This document shows, in pieces, positions 56,334 to 64,000 of a stretch of 64,000 bases of DNA (position 1 is its first letter; the number at the start of each line of letters is the position of its first letter). The notes beneath the pieces were generated by a model that was not told the DNA's origin, ran no database searches, and worked only from the letters and a program-made list of their open reading frames with translations. Source of the stretch: Uranotaenia lowii (taxonomy: Eukaryota; Arthropoda; Insecta; Diptera; Culicidae); contig NC_073692.1 in NCBI RefSeq assembly GCF_029784155.1, forward strand, positions 326,697,920 through 326,761,919, read 5' to 3'. A program made the translations under genes and the position numbers.

Positions 56334-58291
56334 CACGTACTTTGGTATGTTTTAATTTAATTTGAATTGTGATTTTCATGTTTGTCTTATGTAAATTCAT
56401 TTAAAAAATAGTTCATTTTGAGAGGAAATAGTTTTGGAAATAATAACTTCAAAAGAAGAAGTCAAAAATTCTTAAATTAACATAACGCGTTAATAACTCG
56501 ATGTACAAAATGTCTTCACGTCAAGCATGGAAAAAACAGAAAAGAAATAGTTTTTACCAATGTGTTTGTATCGTTTATTATCTACCATAAGTAGCAAGAG
56601 TTACAGTCTTAAAGGTGGTTTCAAAAATATGTGGGGAAAAGGAGGGTATTTTGGACCAGTTTTTTTGTTTTATTTAAAATTTCTGTTTTGAATATGTAGA
56701 AATTTAAAAGACAAATATATGGTAAGGTTTTAAAAATTTCTTACTCATCATTTGGCAATAAAATTTATTTTTTAAACATTTTTTTCTTACTTCGAACCGT
56801 TCGGAAAAATAGAAATAAATGGATTAAAAATTGTGGGGAATTGTAAATGGCCAAAACCAAAAAACCCAAACCACATGCAAAGTTTGGAGAAACTTTAATT
56901 TTGTAATATATTATGTTATACATCTAAAAGCAATTTAAGGTCTGAAAAAAATTGTATATGATCGAAAAGTTTAAAACATGTGGTTTGCGAAAGTTTTTGT
57001 AAAATTTTTAATATGGAATTACTTGGGTAAGAGGGCCGTAAGTCAGCTTAGCCATTCATTTTTCAAAAATTTAAAATAACATGTGTATGAAATTTTTGAA
57101 AATTTGAACAGAGGGCATTTAGCTCAAAAATTTAGCATAAGAGTTGGAAAGCTGAAAAATTTTGAAAACCTCTGCACTGAAAATACTCAACATCATTCGT
57201 CCTTGAGATAATGAGATGAAAATAAGCCTTAAACATAAAACATGAAAAATGATTCATGCAACATACTTTCGAACCGAAGATTTGTAAATCTTTCAAATCA
57301 ATATCCATTTGTTTCAGGTTTGCAAACTGTGTTTCGTTATAATTTCGACAGGAGGCCGTTCAAATATTACGTAACGCAATTTTCGGTAATTTTTGACTTC
57401 CCCATCCCCCTACGTAATACATTTTTGTGAGATTTTCTTTCAAAAATTCCCTTCACTCATAAACGCGTTTCTTAATATTTGAATGGTCCCCAGAACCTTC
57501 TTAAAGTAAAATTAGGTCACTCAAACGCAATCAATTAACAAATCATAGCTTGTGGAGTACCATAACAAGGAGAATGAATGATGGGGGGAGGGGTGTGGTG
57601 TTCTAACTGATATTGATTTTTTGGTGAACAATTCACGTATATAACAAATTATGTTTGTAACTATATCATAATTCATTTTATAGTACCTACTTTTACATTA
57701 AAATTTTTCGTTTGTAGTCTTAATTTCAGATAATTGGTCCAAAACCTTAAAGGTAAGATCAATTCACTTTCACTTTCATTTAAATCATGCTTCCGAAAAT
57801 CAATCATTTTCACTGAGCCATGCTTGACTACATTCAGAGCCAAAAAATCAAAGCAGTCAAATTTTCCTTCTTCAACCAAATCATACAAACAATCATGCAT
57901 GACAACGACGCTTCTGTATTTGAAACACTTTTGCGATACATGATGAGGTAAAAAAGGACGCAGACTATCAGCAACGAACGTCTCGACGACCATTCCTGAT
58001 TGCTTTTCTTGAGCGATTTTCCGACCACTGATTCAAATAATTGATTTTGAAACTAAGAAACTTCAATATTAACAAATTGCGAACCAGATACGAGAATTTT
58101 CGTTTTTTCACTTGCCGCTTAATGGAATGCTTCATTCAAAAGCGTAACTCTGCATGTTATGAATCTTATCCTGTGGATGATTTTTTTAAATAAATTTTGG
58201 GTATTTCGCATACATCGCAAAACTTTATTTTTACTCTATTATGTGTTTTGAGCCTTTTGAGCCTACTTGGTTGAATAATTCTACTAAACTC
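56334..58291. other. No gene recognised
   Basis: A 106-codon minus frame at 57673-57993 has balanced composition but no domain I recognise. It could be a decayed element or exon. GCCGTTCAAATATTACGTAACG at 57357 belongs to a dispersed motif, and 57517-57550 resembles part of the MITE at 30385. Confidence 0.4.
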
Positions 58292-58506
58292 AAGCAATCG
58301 AAAGATTCCTTTTAATTCATTCTCCGTTTAAGAAAAGTTCAGAAACCGGTTTTCCGATACAAACTTACTATTTTATTCGGATAGCGTTTTTGATAGAATC
58401 AATCGAAAATGCTCACTGAAGTACTGATAGTCAGTTGCTATCGAAATACCGGTATCTGAACTTTTCTTATACCGTGGTTGAATTAAAGGAAATCTTTCGA
58501 TTGCTT
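58292..58506. repeat. 215-bp foldback element
   Basis: Arms of about 70 bp (58292-58362 and 58437-58506) are reverse complements. They share AAGCAATCGAAAGATT, TTAATTCA, AAGAAAAGTTCAGA and ACCGG. The spacer is about 75 bp. No coding capacity. Confidence 0.75.
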
Positions 58507-59969
58507 TGATTAAATTGAATTTTACTTTTTATTTGTGATTTTTAACTGAGTTGTGTTTACAAACTTATTTTGATTAAAATTGGCAAGCAATCTTCAGTTC
58601 ATGATATCTTGATTTCCTCAATAGTTCATGTTTATTGTAAAATTCATTCACAAGCTACATTAGTCTTTTTCTGAATTTTGATTCTGCATTCTGAATCTTT
58701 ATTCTGAAGCCGATTTAAAAATTGCTATTTGAATCTGTATCTAAAAATTTCTGAAATGTACAAAAAACTACGATTTCCGAAATTTATTCCAGATCAGGAT
58801 TTATTGAGCCAAATTTAAGGGCCCTCATTCATGAATCTATTTTATAAATTCTGAAGTTTATTTTCATTCTTATTTCACCATTCGAATCATTCATTTTTTA
58901 TCTGAATTATGAAACTGAAATGAAATATGAATTTTAAATTTATCTGAATCTGAGTTTTCAATTTTTGATTGCCATTTAGAAGCTTTAAATGTTTGAGTTT
59001 TGTGTAAGAAAGAAGTTCAATAACTTTAAATTTGAATTTAAAACAAAATTTTCTTTTTTTCATTTTCGAGAAACTATTATCAAAATAGTGAAAATGCATA
59101 TAATCTCCATAAACATGATTTAAATTTGGTACGAAATGCAAAACCAAATATTAACAAGGATTTCAAAGGAGCTTTTCATTTCTTATTTCTTTTCATTATT
59201 CGAACTGAAAATCAAGGATCCTGAACTAGAATCTGAATAACGAAAATAGAAATACAATTTTGGTTATAGGAATAATGCAATCAGGGCGTCCAAAATGGGT
59301 TTGATTTAATTTAAAAATTATTCTTCTGACTTCGATTTCTATTAACAAATGGGATAATTTTGAAAAATTGTAGCAGAATCAAGAACTTGACTTTAAACTT
59401 TGCACATAATTTTTCATATTTTAATACATCGTTCAGGTGAATGATGTTTTAATATATGAAAAATTATGTTGTTCTTGAATTTCCAGGAGAAATTCCTGGA
59501 CTTTCACAGAATAATCCGGTTTTTGAGTTGAATATTTGAATATTGAATACCTGGATTTATTTATTGTATTTAGTTATTCAGATCGGATTTGTTAAAAAAA
59601 ATTCTGGGAAGCTAATTCCATCCAATTCACTTCCACTTATATTTTGTAGTATGGATTAGGAATAATAAATAATATTTATTATTCTCAAAACCCAAGAAGC
59701 TGCCCAAATGTGATACAACCAATACAAGGGAGTACCAGTTTAGCATGTATGGTTTTGAAATTCAAATTTAGCGAAAAACACAACAATACCAAAAATACAC
59801 AATAAATAAGAAAATTTATTTCCAAAACCATTTTCCTTCTCATGACCATCACAAAAATTTGAAAAAATAATAACTTTTTCTAATGAAACTCAAAACAAAT
59901 CTGAGTCTAAGTATTAAATAAATGCTTTTTTCGAATTACTACGAATTGATATTTTTTAATTAAACCAGA
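58507..59969. other. AT-rich DNA, no gene recognised
   Basis: Very AT-rich with many GAATCT/TTCTGAA-like words. No domain, SINE or TIR element was seen. Confidence 0.45.
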
Positions 59970-59977
59970 ATCTAAAG

Positions 59978-61367
59978 CAGGCATGTCAAACTCGTTTAAG
60001 TGTGCGGGCCGCATTAATTTTTTTTTATGACGTAGAGGGCCGCAGCCAAAATCAGTAAGAAAACATAACATATTAGTTTTGCGGAGATTAAATATAATAA
60101 AATGGAATATAGTTATAAGTAAACTTGGAATGAAATTTTGCGTTAAATTTTTATGTAAGCTTTTAATATTTAACATTCTTTTATTATAATGCATTCTATC
60201 TATTGTCTTGATATCAGGTTGAAGTTTATTTGTCACTGACGCTTTCATTATTGATGATAATTTTTTATCAGATAATCTCGAACGATGAGGAGTTTTTGTA
60301 GCTTTCATTATGGAAAAGAAACTGCTCACATAGATAGGTACTTGCAAACATAGCAACAATTCTGGCATCAAATTTCCGTAACTTAACGTAGCGTTCAGGC
60401 AAATAGCTGTAAAATTTTGGTACATCCACTTCAATGTATTTCGCTTTTAATAAAGAATAGCACTGCAGCTGTATCAACTCTAGTTGCAAACTATCAGCAG
60501 CATTTTTAGGAGCAAACGAAAATGGAGATACAAACAACGAAAATTCTTGCTCGTATGAATTAAAGTCACGAAAACGGCTTTCGAATGCATCTAGTAACGA
60601 TTCTAGGTGAAGTACGTATTTACCGAATGATGCAGCTTCATTTGATCTTTTCAGTTCTTGACACTTAGAGAAGTGCACAAGGTTTTCTTTGGAAATTTGT
60701 TTGATCAATAACCGTAACTTTGCTTGAAAGTTTTTAACATCATCACAAGCAGTTATGATATTTTTTTTCTTTTCCTTGAAGCTTTAAGTTCAAATTCTGC
60801 AGGGGGCCAGTGAGTAGAGTGACTTACCCGGGATTTCCCGGTATTTCCCTATCTAAATTGAAAAAAAAATGAATCAGATTGAGCAAGGACAATGATAGTT
60901 CTACCAGTTCTATCTTGATGGCTTAGTTTTAAATATTTTTTCTTGGATCTGGGTTATTAATTGAATTTAAAAAAAAAATGTTTTTCCAATCGAAAACTAG
61001 CTGTAAAACTAAAAAACCACCAATCAATCCCAATAATGAATCGCTTTGGAAATATTTTGAATGTTCTATTTTGTTCACGATCATTTAGATCACCGCTGGA
61101 TGTTATTTTTCGGGGTTTCGTAAATTAAAGATTTTTTAAAAAACATCACCGAACAAAATCACCAAAAGAAACCCCGAAAAATGTTCTATTTTGCAACACT
61201 CATCATTCAGAACATCCGTTTCGGATACTATTGACAATAGCAAAATCATCACCAAAAAATGAAATATTGTAAAACAAACGGATAGTTATCTGATAATTTA
61301 CGATATTTGATGAATAACCTGAAGTCTAGCTAACTAACTTCTATCGACCTTCAGTTTGACATGTCTA
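59978..61367 (-). mobile_element. hAT element with 8-bp TSD and GTF2IRD2-like remnant
   Basis: The 1,390-bp element starts CAGGCATGTCAAACT and ends, in reverse complement, TAGACATGTCAAACT (13 of 15 matching). Perfect ATCTAAAG duplications lie at 59970-59977 and 61368-61375, again with TA in the centre. The minus strand carries a C-terminal transposase remnant. The rest includes a 14-bp perfect inverted repeat TTTTTCGGGGTTTC (61106-61119 with 61168-61181). Confidence 0.93.
59990..60780 (-). pseudogene. Broken hAT transposase (GTF2IRD2-like), C-terminal part
   Basis: Minus-strand reading from about 60780 gives ACDDVKNFQAKLRLLIKQIS, then ENLVHFSKCQELK, FESRFRDFNSYEQEFSLFVS and PFSFAPKNAADSLQLELIQL. 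It continues to FDARIVAMFASTYLCEQFLF (end near 60300). After a frameshift come HRSRLSDKKLSSIMK and ASVTNKLQPDI (about 60200-60270). This order matches the C-terminal half of hAT-derived proteins annotated as GTF2I repeat domain-containing protein 2. The N-terminal half is missing, so the copy is dead. Confidence 0.87.
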
Positions 61368-61375
61368 ATCTAAAG

Positions 61376-64000
61376 CTTCAAAAATTCTACGTTAATATCA
61401 TTAGTTTGAGAAAAATATATAATCAACACTAGAAATTTGAAGTCATGAGAAAGAGAAAAAAATAACCATTTTGAACCGTTTAGTATTTATAAAAAAACAC
61501 ATAGTCAATGAATGAATTTAAAATGATATAAGAAGAAAATGTTTAATTATATTCCAACAGCATCAGTGAACAAATTCAAAGATATTTTTTTTAATTCTAA
61601 TTTTCTTCCAGTTTTCAAAACAAAAAGCAAAAAAAGTTCATTTTTGTAGTTGACAGTTATAACTTTATAATATTTCTTTCACCTTTGGAAGCTTAAATTG
61701 ACAAATTACAGGTTGGGAAATTTGTTTTTTTAACTAATATTAGGAAACTGATAAAAATATAAGGATTTAAAAGTTTTTATGTAACTATTGAAAACACAAA
61801 GCAAATATTTATTTAGTTAACTTTGTGCATTAAAATTTTTCTCCATAGTTGTTTTTTGAATTATTTTCGAACTTTTCAAAGAAAAATTTCAAAAATCACG
61901 ATCGATTAAAACTGATGATTTCAAAAAATAAAAATAAATGGAAAATATAAAAATTTTCAAATGCAGTTTTGCTGCCGTCAATTTAAATGTTTTATATTAA
62001 TAAAAATTTGTTTTTTAATCAAAATTATTTGTTTTAAAGAAATGGATAATAGGTCTTAGATTTTTTTTCTGCAAAAACTAAAACTTAAAGACATTTTGAA
62101 TGATGACTTTTGCTGAATCCTTCAAGCTTCGGTTGGAAACGCCTCAGAAACTCAAGTCTCACTCGCTATCCGTCAACACTTCGATTTCGCTCTATTCGAG
62201 ATTTCCAAGTAAAATGATTACTGACACTGACAGGTGGGATTTACAGGGCCAGACATTTCGTTATTCTATTGAATTTGAAAAATTGCGTTCTCCATGGTCC
62301 CATAAAAAACGACTTTTCTCTTCGATGTTGATTCTTTTATCCCCAGACAGCTAAACCTAGAACACGAACAAATTTAATTTCAATTTCAATTGGTCAAACT
62401 GTTGTTGAAGGAAACAACTTGCTTTTGATGTGATAAACGATGTAAAAATTTCCCGCCCAGTACTGGCAAATGAATGGAAGATAAAACTGTTAATCATTCA
62501 TGCATTCATCACCGGAGCCAGCTTGGCGCTGTCAGGAATCAAAACAGATTCCAACTCCTGTCGGAAAAATCCATTTGTCGTTCTGTATTTTGGTGCTTAT
62601 CCGGGCGGGCGGGTTTTGCCAGTTGTGTTTGAAGAAGTCCCGTTCCCAGACGCCCCAGTTACTAACTTGAGTGAAAGCCAGTAAAGATGACGAATCGTTA
62701 AAAGATAACTTGTCCCGTAATGGTTAATAATGATTCTGTTAATGCACGAAATTGGAGTCAATTAAAAGTCGCTTGGTTCGTAAGTTCCGTATTTCTAGAG
62801 TTTTTTCTTAAAAAAAAGGTTATGATAAAATTCCAAGAAAGAAGAAAAATATAATTATCATTTCAATCCTTCTGAGAATTTTTTTAAATGATAGGCTCAG
62901 CCCAAAATGTTTTAAATTCCGTTGTAAATAACATCATCAAAGTGCATTTTATGAAACTGTCTCTCGTAAGGAGGAAAAGAAAAAAAAAACTGAAATGTAC
63001 GACCATAAATCACTTGTCAAAATCAAAATAGTTTTGCCAAACAAAAGTCGAAGGTGGCACCTCACCTACCAATTTTAATTCTACCGCCAGCATGACGAGG
63101 TTTGTTCTAGCCAGCCTGGAAAATTTTAACTTCCGTTGCGGCAAATATTCGACCACAGTTTTCGGGCAAAACTGAGTGTCAACTAGTCCAATGGCAGGCA
63201 GTTTTCGTTTTATTTTGAAATGTTTTTCGCCAGAGAATTTTCCACTTTCACCTCGAATTACAGTTCATACGTCCGGTCCCCCTCAAAATCACACCGGTCG
63301 GTTAATGTGTGGGATGGCTGTTTGCAATGCGGTTTTCCGGCAAATCAAGGAGACGTTTAGGGGAGAAAGGAATTTTTGCTTCAATCAGAAAGGAAAACAA
63401 ACAAAATTTTTATCATACACTTCCTCATTTTACAAAACTAATTCTTAAGTTCTGGATATTTCTAGTAATTTAATAATTTTCCTATTAAAATTTTTGATTT
63501 TTTAAGTGTTTCAAATATTTTCCACCCAAGTTCCCCTACGAAAAAAGGACATCGTATTAACCGAAAGGTGAATCCAGATAGAAGTAGGTTTATTTTCAGG
63601 CACTTTGACTGCGGTCTCATTTCGGGTGTAATTCAACTGTTGGTGTTTCTGCCAGTTTGGGAGTGTTGTGATTCATGAATCTCATTGTTGGAATGGGCCA
63701 GTCGCGTTGAAGTAAATTTTCTTGAGGTAGCTGTCTGTATAGCAGTAGGAATTCGACTTTTTCAAACTTAAATTTTTCCTCGAATGAAAAATAAGTAGGG
63801 TAAGTGAGCCCTATTTTGGCATGGTCCTTTTCGTGGCATGCCAACATATCTTTTCATGTTTTTCAGGTCCAAATTGAGCTAAAAAAATTTGAATATATTT
63901 TCATTGCGAAGAGAATAATTTGTTTCAAATCTGTGCATACCGATTTTTTTGTATGTTTGTGCTTTATTAAAGTAGTTAATTTTTTTCGCTCTGCAGCCGA
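61376..64000. other. No gene recognised
   Basis: 61376-62090 is very AT-rich. 62100-63450 is GC-richer and looks single-copy; frames of 76-90 codons there match nothing known. No repeat with defined ends was found up to the window edge. Confidence 0.45.

Noticed and set aside
57673..57993. 106-codon minus frame as a host exon
   Set aside because: No domain, no splice-linked partner, and overlapping open frames on both strands.

Overview
This window looks like a transposon-rich, AT-rich stretch of an insect nuclear genome. A mosquito (Culicidae) is the best guess. The basis is the mix of tRNA-derived SINEs, hAT and Tc1/mariner remnants, TIR elements beginning GGGGAGAGTGGGG or GGGGCATAATG, a Penelope-like element and a Ty3/Gypsy element with tRNA-Pro-like priming. 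That species call is an inference; no single-copy host gene is visible to confirm it. The stretch could be intergenic or lie inside a long intron. Two 500-N blocks (6569-7068, 28652-29151) are scaffold gaps.

Layout. 1-7600: mostly unannotated AT-rich DNA with a few dispersed repeats, an inverted-repeat element and a Tc1/mariner transposase fragment cut by the first gap. 7602-16340: a 13-bp satellite split by an intact-looking 5.9-kb Ty3/Gypsy element (9827-15753). Its two LTRs look identical, it has a single 1574-codon Gag-Pol frame, and its 4-bp target duplication restores the satellite phase. 16341-17485: unique-looking DNA. 17486-21000: about 3.5 kb of 9-bp satellite, first ATGACAAAA and then ATTACAAAA. 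21000-30100: unique-looking DNA with SINE copies, a mariner scrap and a roughly 1-kb imperfect palindrome carrying a SINE in one arm.

30100-38000: a decayed TGACAAAAAT-type repeat tract invaded by a TA-flanked MITE, a hAT element with 8-bp TSD and a SINE, followed by a 3.4-kb hAT-like non-autonomous element. 38900-45960: a compound 40-bp tandem repeat interrupted by a 608-bp solo LTR, a 2.2-kb nested foldback element, and a 1.2-kb hAT-type element with CCGAATATTCGG subterminal repeats. 47800-55100: a MITE with a nested SINE, a Penelope-like element in inverted arrangement whose right arm carries a 254-bp solo LTR, a 420-bp MITE with 9-bp TSD, and a second SINE family with a 21-bp TSD. 55700-61400: two small foldback elements and another hAT element. 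The rest is unannotated.

No cellular pathway can be reconstructed. What the window offers is a clear series of nested insertions. In four cases the pre-insertion site can be reconstructed from the window itself: satellite phase, the opposite Penelope arm, neighbouring tandem units, and matching TSDs. All similarity statements come from reading by eye; percentages and family names need alignment to confirm.
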